DNA of 40,538 bases, from NCBI GenBank assembly GCA_964567125.1, contig CAZMLC010000015.1, positions 1-40,538 of the forward strand, written 5' to 3'. This document shows positions 7,874 through 16,069 of the stretch, piece by piece. A model generated the notes under the pieces. That model did not search any database. It was not told where the DNA came from and saw only the letters and a program-made list of their open reading frames with translations. The position numbers and the translations under genes were made by a program. The DNA comes from CAZMLC01 sp964567125. Its GTDB lineage: Bacteria; Verrucomicrobiota; Kiritimatiellia; RFP12; UBA1067. Position 1 is the first letter of the stretch; each line of letters opens with the position of its first letter.

Positions 7874-9196
7874 TTACTTGCGGATGATCGCAAGAATCTC
7901 ATCGCGTTTGGCTTCCATGGTCGCCTTGTTTTTGGCCTCCAGGTTGAGACGCACGAGCGGCTCCGTGTTGGAGCAGCGCACGTTAAACCACCAGTCCGCG
8001 TATTCCACGCTGACGCCATCGAGTTCAAAGCAATGTCCGTCCGCATACGCGGCGCGGATCTCGGCGAGGATCGCCTGGGGATCGCGCGTCACATGCGTAT
8101 TGATCTCGCCGCTCGCGAAATACTTGCGCAGTGGCTTGATCAGCTCGGAGAGCGGCTTGTCCGACTTGCTGACGATATTGGCCAGCGAGAGGATCGCCAG
8201 GGCCGAGCTTTCCGCGGTGAAGTTGTCCTTGAAATAATAGTGGCCGGAGAGTTCGCCGGCGAAGAGCGCATCGTTCTCGCGCATCTGCTGCTTGATGAAG
8301 GCATGGCCGACGCGGCTCATCATGGGCTTACCGCCTGCGGCCTCAATGACCTCTTTCACGACCCAGCTGCTGCGCAAATCGTAGAAGATCGCGCCCTTGC
8401 GGGTAGCCAGCACATCCTGCGCGATCAGGGCGGTAATGAGGTCCATGGGAATCACCTCGCCCTTTTCGTCGATAAATCCTGCACGGTCGGCATCGCCATC
8501 GTAGGCCACGCCAAAGGCGTAGGCGCCGGCGCGCACCTTGGCCTGAAGGTCAGCCAGCGTAGCGAGATGGAGCGGATTGGCTTCGTGATTCGGGAAGCGT
8601 CCATCCGGATCCGCATAGAGGCCATCCCACGTGATCAGGTTCGCGAGCGTCTTCACCTCCCAGATGCCCATGCCGTTGGCAAAGTCAATGGCCACGTGGA
8701 CCGGACGGGCGAGCTTGGCGAATTGCGCCACATGCTGCGTGTAGGCGGGCAGCACATCCGCCTTTGAAATTTTGCCGGGAACCGCAGCTTTCGGGGCAAA
8801 GGCCTGGGTCTGGACAATGCGTTCAATCTCCAGAATGCCGGTTGCGCCGCTGATGGGAACCGCCTGGGCGCGGCAGAGCTTAAAGCCATTCCATTCGGCG
8901 GGATTGTGCGACGCGGTAATCATCACGCTGGCATCCGCACCCAGCGAACCATTGCCGAAGTAGGACATCGGCGTCGAACCGTAGCCGATATCGATGACAT
9001 CCGCGCCCTGCTCCATAATGCCCTTGGAGAGGTTGGCGAACAGCGGTTCCGAATGCGGACGGATATCGCGCGCAATCACGACCTTTTTGCACCCTGTAAA
9101 CGTCACGAAAGCCCGGCCGATCTGATAGGCCACCTCATCGGTCAGATCCTGACCATAAATACCGCGGATATCGTACGCCTTGAAAATTCCTGCCAT
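7874..9196 (-). CDS. Phosphomannomutase/phosphoglucomutase
   Basis: A 440-residue alpha-D-phosphohexomutase interconverting hexose 1- and 6-phosphates (mannose and/or glucose). Its four domains are marked by AYDIRGIYG at the N-terminus, the phosphoserine loop ITASHNPAEWNG (S96), the metal site YDGDADRAGF, and the C-terminal phosphate-binding loop CSNTEPLVRLNLEA. The start at 9196 is fixed by AAGGAG about 8 nt upstream and by a promoter whose -10 lies just before it; the open frame extends to 9304, but that part is upstream of the predicted transcript start. It is the first gene of the five-gene minus-strand operon. The exact substrate preference (pmm versus pgm) cannot be read. Confidence 0.92.
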   Translation of the reverse strand: MAGIFKAYDIRGIYGQDLTDEVAYQIGRAFVTFTGCKKVVIARDIRPHSEPLFANLSKGIMEQGADVIDIGYGSTPMSYFGNGSLGADASVMITASHNPAEWNGFKLCRAQAVPISGATGILEIERIVQTQAFAPKAAVPGKISKADVLPAYTQHVAQFAKLARPVHVAIDFANGMGIWEVKTLANLITWDGLYADPDGRFPNHEANPLHLATLADLQAKVRAGAYAFGVAYDGDADRAGFIDEKGEVIPMDLITALIAQDVLATRKGAIFYDLRSSWVVKEVIEAAGGKPMMSRVGHAFIKQQMRENDALFAGELSGHYYFKDNFTAESSALAILSLANIVSKSDKPLSELIKPLRKYFASGEINTHVTRDPQAILAEIRAAYADGHCFELDGVSVEYADWWFNVRCSNTEPLVRLNLEAKNKATMEAKRDEILAIIRK

Positions 9197-9226
9197 AAAG
9201 ATAACTCCTTCCTTTCGAAGGGCATC

Positions 9227-9256
9227 AGTATAACCGAAAAAGAGGCCTTCTGTAAA
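9227..9256 (-). promoter_or_regulatory. Sigma70-type promoter of the phosphohexomutase operon
   Basis: On the minus strand, TTTACA (9256-9251) and TATACT (9232-9227) are separated by 18 bp; each matches the consensus at 5 of 6 positions. The start of transcription would be near 9220, giving a leader of about 24 nt that carries the AAGGAG ribosome binding site. Confidence 0.6.
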
Positions 9257-9431
9257 CGCTTCTTGTGCGTTAAAAACAAGCCTGTTTTGCGCGTTTTCCC
9301 GCACGGCACGGCCAGGCGTGGAATCAACGCAACATGATATTTACTAGAAAGACGAAAAATAGGGCGGGGCGCTTGCACAACCCCCGTCGTTTTCCAGCAA
9401 CAAAAAAATGCCCCGGGGGAATATTTTGATA

Positions 9432-9459
9432 TTGAAAAAACCCCACCGTTTGCAATACT
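9432..9459 (+). promoter_or_regulatory. Candidate promoter of the potABCD operon
   Basis: TTGAAA (9432-9437), 16-bp spacer, then an extended -10 (TGC followed by AATACT at 9454-9459). It lies 26 bp before the GTG start of potA. The divergent region 9257-9431 holds no gene and no other clear signal, apart from a CCCCGGGG palindrome near 9413. Confidence 0.42.
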
Positions 9460-9484
9460 ACTCACCTTTTAAGGAGGCAAAATT

Positions 9485-10648
9485 GTGTCTGAGTTTCTTG
9501 TCTTTGAAAACGTCACGAAACGCTTCGGAGCACTCACCGCTGTAGACAACGTCTCGCTGTCGATCACACGCGGCGAGTTTTTTTCGCTTTTAGGGCCTAG
9601 CGGCTGCGGCAAAACAACGCTGCTGCGCATGCTGGGCGGCTTTGAGTCCCCCGATTCCGGACGCATCTGGCTGGATGGCCGCGACATCACGGATCTGCCT
9701 CCCAATTTCCGGCGCGTCCACACGATTTTCCAGAACTACGCGCTCTTTCCGAACATGACGGTCTGGGACAACATCGCCTTCAGTCTGACCATCGCGAAAT
9801 ATCCGAAAAACGAGATCAAGCGCGCGGTCGGCGAAATGCTTGAACTCATCCGCATGACCGATCACGCCTTCAAGTACCCCTCCATGATCAGCGGCGGACA
9901 GAAGCAGCGCGTCGCGATTGCGCGCGCCCTGGTGGATCGGCCCCAAGTGCTGCTGCTCGACGAACCGCTGGCCGCGCTGGATTTAAAACTGCGTCAGCAC
10001 ATGCTGCTGGAACTCGATATCATCCACGATCAGGTCGGCTTGACCTTTGTCTACGTCACCCATGATCAAGGCGAAGCCATGAGCCTGAGCGACCGTATCG
10101 CCGTGATGAACAAAGGCCACATCGAGCAGCTCGATCCGCCGACCAAGATCTACGAAGCGCCGCATAGCGGGTTCGTGGCAGCCTTCATCGGCGACACCAA
10201 CTTCATGGACGGCGTTGTGGCCGAAGTGAGCGGCGAATACTGCAAACTGGCGGTTCAGAACCTCGGCGAGATCCTCTGCTTTAACGACAAGAACATCAGC
10301 GTCGGCAGCCAGGTCCACCTCAGCATCCGGCCAGAAAAGATTCGCGTCTCCGCGCAACCGCCGGCCAAGGACGATATTTCCAAACTCAACATCTTCCAGT
10401 GCAAAGTCACCGACATCGTCTACCAGGGTACCTATACAAAATACTGGGTTGAGGTGGGCAACCACCGCATCGCGGCCATCAAATCGCACAGCCACTTCAC
10501 GCTCGACCAGAAGCCCATCACCTGGGGCGACAAGGTCTACTGCTGGTGGCACGCGGATGACGGCTACATGCTGGAACAATTTACCGCTGAAGACGCAAAC
10601 CTTGTCCAGATGCCGCCCGCCGGCTATTCAGCGCCCAAGAAAGCATAA
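9485..10648 (+). CDS. potA: Spermidine/putrescine ABC transporter ATP-binding protein
   Basis: A 387-residue ATPase that powers polyamine import on the cytoplasmic face. Walker A is GPSGCGKTT (37-45), with Q-loop FQNYALFPNMTV, signature ISGGQKQRVAIARAL, Walker B VLLLDEPLAALD and H-loop VTHDQ. The C-terminal third (from about residue 240) is the TOBE-type regulatory domain of PotA/MalK-like ATPases. The start codon is GTG at 9485 with a strong AAGGAGG at 9471-9477. It is the first gene of potABCD, 5 nt before potB. Assignment to polyamines rests on gene order and on the PotD-like binding protein. Confidence 0.93.
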   Translation: MSEFLVFENVTKRFGALTAVDNVSLSITRGEFFSLLGPSGCGKTTLLRMLGGFESPDSGRIWLDGRDITDLPPNFRRVHTIFQNYALFPNMTVWDNIAFSLTIAKYPKNEIKRAVGEMLELIRMTDHAFKYPSMISGGQKQRVAIARALVDRPQVLLLDEPLAALDLKLRQHMLLELDIIHDQVGLTFVYVTHDQGEAMSLSDRIAVMNKGHIEQLDPPTKIYEAPHSGFVAAFIGDTNFMDGVVAEVSGEYCKLAVQNLGEILCFNDKNISVGSQVHLSIRPEKIRVSAQPPAKDDISKLNIFQCKVTDIVYQGTYTKYWVEVGNHRIAAIKSHSHFTLDQKPITWGDKVYCWWHADDGYMLEQFTAEDANLVQMPPAGYSAPKKA

Positions 10649-10653
10649 CGATC

Positions 10654-11559
10654 ATGGCACTGCGAAATAAAAAGTGGCACGAATGGGTGATGTCCGCCCC
10701 TTCCATGCTTTGGCTGACGATCTTCTTCGTCCTGCCCACGCTCCTGGTTGTCGCGATCGCCTTCCATTCCGCATCTCCGGATGGCGGCATCGGCAAGACG
10801 TGGACCCTGGAGACCTGGACGCAAATCGCCAATCCGAACTACCCGACGATTATCTGGCGGACCTTCTGGATCAGTCTGGTCACGGCGGTCGGGTGCGTGC
10901 TGCTCTCGCTGCCGTGCGCGTACGCTATTGCCCGCATGTCGAAGAAATGGCGCGCGATCATGGCCTGCCTCATCATGCTGCCCTTCTGGACTAGCTTTGT
11001 GGTGCGCGTCTTCGCCTGGCGTATGCTGCTCCATCCTGAGGGATTTTTAAAATACATGCTGGTGACCTTCGGCCTTGCCGCGCCGGATGCGCAACTGCTC
11101 TACAACTCCGGGGCCATCCTGCTGGTCAGCATCTACTCGTTTCTGCCTTTCGCGATCATGCCGATCTATGCCGCAGCGGAAAAATTTGATTTCTCGCTCA
11201 TGGAGGCCGCGCGCGACCTCGGCGCCAAGAGCTTTTACGCATTCCGCAAGATCTTCCTGCCCGGCATCCGGCGCGGCGTGATCTCGGCTTTTCTGATGGT
11301 TTTCATCCCTTCCGTAGGTTCTTACGTGATTCCTGACCTTGTCGGCGGCAAGAACAGCGAGATGATCGGCAACAAGATCTATCAGCGCACCTTCCCGGAC
11401 CGAAACCTGCCGCATGCCAGCGCGCTCTCAACCATCATGGCGATCAGCGTCTTAACCCCGCTCGGGATCTTTGTCTGGTTCTCAAAACGGCAGGACAAAA
11501 AGGAATTCGCGCGCCGCGCGGAGGCGGCGCATGCGCGCCATCAAGGAGGTGCCGCATGA
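10654..11559 (+). CDS. potB: Spermidine/putrescine ABC transporter permease
   Basis: A 301-residue inner-membrane permease with about six hydrophobic segments. The first is near residues 18-36 (LWLTIFFVLPTLLVVAIAF). The EAA loop that docks on PotA reads EAARDLGAKSFYAFRKIFLP, with the downstream IPSVGSYVIPDLVGG typical of PotB/PotH. The C-terminus is charged and cytoplasmic. Its TGA overlaps the ATG of potC (ATGA), indicating translational coupling. Confidence 0.93.
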   Translation: MALRNKKWHEWVMSAPSMLWLTIFFVLPTLLVVAIAFHSASPDGGIGKTWTLETWTQIANPNYPTIIWRTFWISLVTAVGCVLLSLPCAYAIARMSKKWRAIMACLIMLPFWTSFVVRVFAWRMLLHPEGFLKYMLVTFGLAAPDAQLLYNSGAILLVSIYSFLPFAIMPIYAAAEKFDFSLMEAARDLGAKSFYAFRKIFLPGIRRGVISAFLMVFIPSVGSYVIPDLVGGKNSEMIGNKIYQRTFPDRNLPHASALSTIMAISVLTPLGIFVWFSKRQDKKEFARRAEAAHARHQGGAA

Positions 11560-12359
11560 AGCGCAACCTCTTCCCCATGATCATGCTGATCCTCGTGGTG
11601 GCCTTCCTCTACCTGCCGATCTTGGTTCTGACCATCAACTCGTTCAATGTTTCGCGCTTCGGCGGCGCCTGGGAGGGCTTCACGCTCAAGTGGTACGAGC
11701 AGCTCGTGGAGGATCACGATGTCTGGTCGGCCTTTCTCAACAGCCTCCTGATCGCGACAGGGGCGACCCTCGGATCGTGTATTCTGGGCACCTTTGCCGC
11801 GCTTTCGCTCCACAAGTGGAAAGGGACCCTGCAGACGTTTCATTACGGGCTCATCTACACGCCGCTCGTTGTGCCTGAGATCCTGATGGGCATCAGCCTA
11901 CTGCTCTCCTTCACGGCCATCGGCATGCGCTGCGGCATGCATACGATTCTGCTGGCGCACATCATGTTCTGCATCAGCTACGTCACCATGACGATTCTGG
12001 CGCGTCTGCAGGACTTCGATGACAGCCTTGTTGAAGCGGCCCGCGATCTGGGCGCCAACGCGTGGGTCTCCTTTGTGCGCGTCCAGCTGCCGTTGCTCCT
12101 GCCGGGCATCATCTCCGGCGGACTGCTCGCCTTCACCTTGTCGATCGATGATTTCGTGATCACCTTCTTTGTCGCGGGTGCAGGTTCAAACACCTTGCCG
12201 CTCAAGGTCTACAGCATGATCAAGCACAGCCCGAAGCTGCCGATCATCAACTGCATGTCGACGCTTTTGCTCGTCGTAACCTTTATCCTTGTCATTATGC
12301 ACCGTTTATTTGACAATCTAAAAGAGCAATCCACGAAAAAACGAGGTGCGCTTACATAA
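11556..12359 (+). CDS. potC: Spermidine/putrescine ABC transporter permease
   Basis: A 267-residue permease partner of PotB with about six membrane segments. It begins MKRNLFPMIMLILVVAFLYL, has the PotC/PotI-typical NSFNVSRFGG segment after TM1, and an EAA loop EAARDLGANAWVSFVRVQLP. The later TM segment FTLSIDDFVITFFVAG is a PotC hallmark. The start overlaps the potB stop by 4 nt and has AAGGAGGT at 11543-11550. Confidence 0.93.
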   Translation: MKRNLFPMIMLILVVAFLYLPILVLTINSFNVSRFGGAWEGFTLKWYEQLVEDHDVWSAFLNSLLIATGATLGSCILGTFAALSLHKWKGTLQTFHYGLIYTPLVVPEILMGISLLLSFTAIGMRCGMHTILLAHIMFCISYVTMTILARLQDFDDSLVEAARDLGANAWVSFVRVQLPLLLPGIISGGLLAFTLSIDDFVITFFVAGAGSNTLPLKVYSMIKHSPKLPIINCMSTLLLVVTFILVIMHRLFDNLKEQSTKKRGALT

Positions 12360-12420
12360 TGCCACGGGAACGAACCTCGTTTCCGTGCTGAATCAAATCC
12401 AAGCCAAAAGGAGCATCACC

Positions 12421-13461
12421 ATGCATGTCCGCCTGATCCTGACAACGCTTGCGCTGTCGTTACTCGCCTTCACCGGGTGCGGGCCTCAAAAGCCGGTTCT
12501 TCACCTCTATACGTGGGCTGACTATATCGACCCTGAACTGCTGCGCGCCTTTGAGAAAGCCAACGACTGCCGCGTCAAAGTCGACACCTTTGACTCGAAC
12601 GAGACCATGTACGCCAAGATGCAGGCCGGCAGCGATTCCTATGACCTCGCGTTCCCGAGTTCCTACCAGATCGTGCTCATGAAGCAGCAGAATATGGTGC
12701 AGAAGCTCGATAAGAGCAAACTGCCCAACGTGGCGGCCCAGTTTGACGCGTCCTATGGAAAAATGATCCTGAATCCGGAAATGGACTACAGCATCCCCTA
12801 CGCCATCACCTTCACCGGCATTGCGTATCGTAAGGATAAACTGGCGACACCGCCCACCTCGTGGACGATTTTCGACACGGCTGAACTGAAAGGCCGCATG
12901 GCGTTGCTCAACGACCATCGCGAGACCATCGGCGCGGCGCTCAAGTTTCTCGGATTTTCGTTTAACTCCGTCAACCCGGCCGAGCTGGAAAAGGCGAAAG
13001 ACGTTGTACTCCGCTGGAAAAAGAATATCGCGAAATTTGACAACGAGCAGTATAAGACCGCGATTGCCAGCGGTGAATTCACGGTAGCCCAGGGCTACAA
13101 CGGCGACATTGCCCAGACCATGGCCGAAGATCCTGAAAAAATCGGATTTATCTATCCCTCCGAAGGCTTCAGCAACGCCTGCGATGAAATGGTGATTCCC
13201 AAAAACGCCGCGAACCCTGAATTGGCGCACGCCTTCATCAACTTCATCTACGATCCCGACAATGCCGCGCAGAACATCGCCTATATCTGCACCGTGATGC
13301 CCAACAAGGGCGGCATTGCCAAGCTCCCGAAGGAAATCCATGAAAATCCGGCGATCATTCCGCCTGCCAACGTGCTCTCGAAGTCCGAGGTGATCCGCGA
13401 ACTGGGCGAGCATAACAAGCTCTACACCGCGACCTGGGATACTATCAAGGCGACCGAGTAA
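12421..13461 (+). CDS. potD: Polyamine-binding lipoprotein
   Basis: A 346-residue periplasmic solute-binding lipoprotein. The signal MHVRLILTTLALSLLAFTGC ends in a lipobox with Cys20. The mature protein begins LHLYTWADYIDPELL, the typical PotD/PotF opening, and continues with FDSNETMYAKMQ and YDLAFPSSYQI of the ligand-binding lobe. The hinge and second-lobe segments (YSIPYAITFTGIAYRKDKL, YNGDIAQTM) also match. ATG 12421 follows AAAAGGAG; the open frame runs 75 nt further upstream, into potC, with no ribosome binding site. It closes the pot operon, ahead of a strong terminator. Confidence 0.92.
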   Translation: MHVRLILTTLALSLLAFTGCGPQKPVLHLYTWADYIDPELLRAFEKANDCRVKVDTFDSNETMYAKMQAGSDSYDLAFPSSYQIVLMKQQNMVQKLDKSKLPNVAAQFDASYGKMILNPEMDYSIPYAITFTGIAYRKDKLATPPTSWTIFDTAELKGRMALLNDHRETIGAALKFLGFSFNSVNPAELEKAKDVVLRWKKNIAKFDNEQYKTAIASGEFTVAQGYNGDIAQTMAEDPEKIGFIYPSEGFSNACDEMVIPKNAANPELAHAFINFIYDPDNAAQNIAYICTVMPNKGGIAKLPKEIHENPAIIPPANVLSKSEVIRELGEHNKLYTATWDTIKATE

Positions 13462-13484
13462 GCGCTCACCCTTTGATGCTGAAG

Positions 13485-13523
13485 CGAGCCAGTGACACGC
13501 GCTGTCCTGGCTCGTTTTATTTT
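13485..13523 (+). terminator. Intrinsic terminator of potABCD
   Basis: CGAGCCAG (13485-13492) pairs with CTGGCTCG (13507-13514). After a bulged T the stem continues with GACA/TGTC around a 5-nt loop, and TTTTATTTT follows immediately. Confidence 0.9.
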
Positions 13524-13533
13524 ACATCCAGGC

Positions 13534-13565
13534 AAAAAAGAAAAGGCCAGCATCGTTGCTGGCCT
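13534..13565 (-). terminator. Intrinsic terminator of tRNA-Lys
   Basis: On the minus strand a 9-bp stem (AGGCCAGCA/TGCTGGCCT, loop ACGA) is followed by TTTTCTTTTTT. It lies 7 nt after the tRNA 3' end and back to back with the potD terminator, so the two convergent transcripts are insulated from each other. Confidence 0.88.
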
Positions 13566-13572
13566 CATCAAC

Positions 13573-13648
13573 TGGTTGGACCAGCGGGATTCGAACCCGC
13601 GACCCCAACATTAAAAGTGTTATGCTCTACCGACTGAGCTATGGTCCA
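13573..13648 (-). tRNA. tRNA-Lys (anticodon TTT)
   Basis: A 76-nt cloverleaf with encoded CCA. The acceptor stem TGGACCA/TGGTCCA is a perfect 7 bp. The D arm is GCTCAGTCGGTAGAGC, and the anticodon loop CTTTTAA (anticodon TTT) is closed by TAACA/TGTTG. The T arm GCGGGTTCGAATCCCGC is canonical, and the discriminator base is A. It is a single-gene transcript with its own promoter and terminator. Confidence 0.97.
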
Positions 13649-13666
13649 ATTGAAAAAAGTCCGCAT

Positions 13667-13695
13667 ATTAAAACACACTTTGTTGTTTCTGTCAA
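13667..13695 (-). promoter_or_regulatory. Promoter of tRNA-Lys
   Basis: On the minus strand, TTGACA (13695-13690) and TTTAAT (13672-13667) are exactly 17 bp apart, matching the consensus at 6 and 5 of 6 positions. Transcription would start near 13660, about 12 nt before the mature tRNA 5' end. Its -35 abuts the -35 of the opposite promoter. Confidence 0.8.
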
Positions 13696-13724
13696 TTGAC
13701 CTTCGCGAAATTTCTTCGTATACT
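13696..13724 (+). promoter_or_regulatory. Promoter of the pfk-era operon
   Basis: TTGACC (13696-13701), 17-bp spacer, TATACT (13719-13724): each hexamer matches at 5 of 6. It lies 29 bp before the pfk ATG. The -35 starts at the base after the -35 of the tRNA-Lys promoter on the other strand, the two forming TGTCAATTGACC. Confidence 0.75.
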
Positions 13725-13753
13725 TAGTCGCTTCTTCAACCCATAGGTGTCTT

Positions 13754-15112
13754 ATGACTATTCTCGACAAAGTGCTCGAAAATCCTGAGGCTTACTCCAT
13801 CGACGTTGAGCGTCTGGGAGAATGCAAATTGGATTCACCTGTCAGAAGTCGTGACTTCATTCGCGACGATGACCGCATTCTGATCACCCAGAATGTCCGC
13901 TGGCTCGATTATCTTGAAAATAAGCTCGGCCGTCGTCCTACGTTTGAGCGCGCAGGCCCCCACGGTAAGATCTTCCACGATCCCGCGTGGAGCCGCGTCG
14001 CGATCGTCACGGCGGGCGGATTGTGCCCAGGCCTCAACCATGTGATCAAAGGCCTTGTCGAAATTTTGATGTGCGACTACGGCATCAAGACGATTTACGG
14101 CATCCGTTATGGGTATGCAGGCCTCGTCTCCAAATACGGCTATCAGCCCATCCTGCTCAACACGGATAATGTCGACACGATCCATGAAAACGGCGGCACG
14201 ATGCTGGGCTCATCGCGCGGACAGCAAGACACGGATACAGTTGTGGACACGCTCTCGCGCATGAACATCAACTTGCTCTTCTGCATCGGCGGCGATGGCT
14301 CGTTGCGCTGCGCGCGCGACATCTCCGATGAATGCAAACGACGCAAACTGATGGTCAGCGTGGTCGGCATTCCCAAGACGATCGACAACGACCTCTATTT
14401 CGTCGGACGCAGTTTCGGCTTTGAAACCGCGGTCGGTGAAGCTGTCCGCATCATCCAGGCGGCACACACGGAGGCCAAGGGTACCTTCAACGGAATCGGT
14501 CTCGTGAAACTGATGGGCCGCGACTCCGGCTTTATCACCGCGTATGCCTCGCTGGCCAATCCGGTCGTAAACATGTGTCTCATTCCTGAACTCGATTTCG
14601 AGATCGATGGCCCGAACGGCATTCTGGCTGCGCTGGAACGTCGTTTTGATTCCGGCAAAGATCATGCCGTGATCGTCGTTGCCGAAGGCGCAGGTCAACG
14701 GCACATAACGGAAGGTACTGAAACACGCGATGCCTCTGGCAATGTGTTGAAGAAGGATATCGGCGAATATCTGCGCCAACGCATCACGGATCATTTCAAG
14801 AAAACTGGACGCGAAACCTCGGTGAAGTACTTTGATCCGAGCTATGCGATCCGCAGCGTACCGGCCAAAGGTACAGATGCCATCCGCTGCTACATGCTCG
14901 CGCGCAGCGCCGTGCATGCTGCCATGGCGGGCCGCACCAACTGCGTCATTGGCAATCAGGACGATTGGTACACGCTGGTCCCGATCCGCCTCGCGACCAT
15001 TGAGCGCCAGAAGGTCAACCTGAACAGCGATTTGTGGCATGCTGTCCTCGACGCGACAGGCCAGAACGCCTATTTTTACGGTGAATCCGTTCCGCCAGGA
15101 AAGGTACCATGA
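13754..15112 (+). CDS. 6-phosphofructokinase, ATP-type member of the PPi-PFK-like clade
   Basis: A 452-residue glycolytic enzyme phosphorylating fructose 6-phosphate. It has the long N-terminal extension of the clade, then IVTAGGLCPGLNHVIKGLV, the donor-binding GGDGS (residues 179-183), the catalytic PKTIDND (207-213) and KLMGRDSGFITA. The residue after GGD is Gly182 rather than the Asp of PPi-dependent enzymes, while Lys208 sits where bacterial ATP-PFK has Gly. This Gly/Lys pair is that of the trypanosome and plant ATP-dependent enzymes, so ATP use is predicted. The C-terminal part (SYAIRSVPAKGTDAIRC) also matches that clade. A weak AGGTG precedes ATG 13754. The stop overlaps the era start. 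Confidence 0.9.
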   Translation: MTILDKVLENPEAYSIDVERLGECKLDSPVRSRDFIRDDDRILITQNVRWLDYLENKLGRRPTFERAGPHGKIFHDPAWSRVAIVTAGGLCPGLNHVIKGLVEILMCDYGIKTIYGIRYGYAGLVSKYGYQPILLNTDNVDTIHENGGTMLGSSRGQQDTDTVVDTLSRMNINLLFCIGGDGSLRCARDISDECKRRKLMVSVVGIPKTIDNDLYFVGRSFGFETAVGEAVRIIQAAHTEAKGTFNGIGLVKLMGRDSGFITAYASLANPVVNMCLIPELDFEIDGPNGILAALERRFDSGKDHAVIVVAEGAGQRHITEGTETRDASGNVLKKDIGEYLRQRITDHFKKTGRETSVKYFDPSYAIRSVPAKGTDAIRCYMLARSAVHAAMAGRTNCVIGNQDDWYTLVPIRLATIERQKVNLNSDLWHAVLDATGQNAYFYGESVPPGKVP

Positions 15113-16035
15113 GCCCTAATCAGTCCACCTCTAAACGCTGCGCCGTAGTCGGTATTGTCGGACGCACGAATTCAGGCAAGTCCACGCTGTTAAATCGGCT
15201 CGTCGGCGAGAAGATCAGCATCGTCAGCCCCGTGGAGCAGACCACGCGCAACACGATCCGCGGCATCCTCACGGAGGACCGTGGACAGCTCGTCTTCCTC
15301 GATACGCCCGGTCTGCACAAGTCCGAGGGGACGCTCGGTACGCTCATGAACCGCATGGCGCGCCAAGCCTCTGCCGGCGTGGATATCCTGCTCATAGTCT
15401 TCGACGCCAGCTCGCGTCCTCAGCTGGAAGATGACGGCTGGATGCGGCGCGCGCTCCTCGCTGAGCAGCCGCTCGTCTTCGTCCTGAACAAAAAGGATGC
15501 AAACCCCTTCTTCGCGCAGGAGTTCAAAGACCTCTGGGCGCGCATCCAGAAGGAGAAGGAGGTTCAACATGAGGCGACCTGGATCGCGACCTCCGCAATT
15601 CACGTCGCTGGCGGCGTGGAAATCACGGACAAACTCTTTGCCCTTGCACAGCCGATGGAAGACTATCTCTTTCCCGAGGATGTGGTGACCGACTATCCGC
15701 GCAAACTCGCGATCGCGGATGTGATCCGCGAAAAATTCCTGGGCAAGCTTCACCAGGAACTCCCGCACGAACTGGGCGTCCGCGTGGATCACATTGAAGA
15801 GACTGCGCGTGACTGGCAGGTCTCCGTGACCTTGCTGATCAACAAGGCGTCGCAAAAAGGCATCATCATCGGGCCGAAAGCGGCAAACCTCGTCTACGTG
15901 CGCAAATGCGCTGAGCCTGAACTCTCGGAGATTTTCGGTGTCCGCGTAAAACTCGAGATGTGGGTCAAGGTTGAGAAGGACTGGATGAAAAATCCGCAAA
16001 TCCTCCAGCAACTCGGCTATATGACTTCGCTGTAA
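15109..16035 (+). CDS. era: GTPase Era
   Basis: A 308-residue ribosome-assembly GTPase acting on the 16S rRNA 3' end and 30S subunits. The G domain shows G1 GRTNSGKS (18-25), the switch I region TTRNTIRGI, G3 DTPGLHK and G4 NKKD. The C-terminal KH domain starts near residue 220 and carries the RNA-binding loop GIIIGPKAANL, with Ala where most Era proteins have Gly in GxxG. Length and domain order are normal. ATG 15109 overlaps the pfk TGA (ATGA) and follows AGGAAAGG, so the two genes are translationally coupled. Confidence 0.95.
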   Translation: MSPNQSTSKRCAVVGIVGRTNSGKSTLLNRLVGEKISIVSPVEQTTRNTIRGILTEDRGQLVFLDTPGLHKSEGTLGTLMNRMARQASAGVDILLIVFDASSRPQLEDDGWMRRALLAEQPLVFVLNKKDANPFFAQEFKDLWARIQKEKEVQHEATWIATSAIHVAGGVEITDKLFALAQPMEDYLFPEDVVTDYPRKLAIADVIREKFLGKLHQELPHELGVRVDHIEETARDWQVSVTLLINKASQKGIIIGPKAANLVYVRKCAEPELSEIFGVRVKLEMWVKVEKDWMKNPQILQQLGYMTSL

Positions 16036-16069
16036 GCTTCGTCAAACGGAGCGGAAATGGAGCATCACG

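Noticed and set aside
6363..8237. A long open frame (over 600 codons) on the plus strand, antisense to trxA and galK
   Set aside because: The translation has no recognisable domain and low-complexity composition. Both minus-strand genes have full family motifs and ribosome binding sites; the frame is a by-product of GC-rich codon use.
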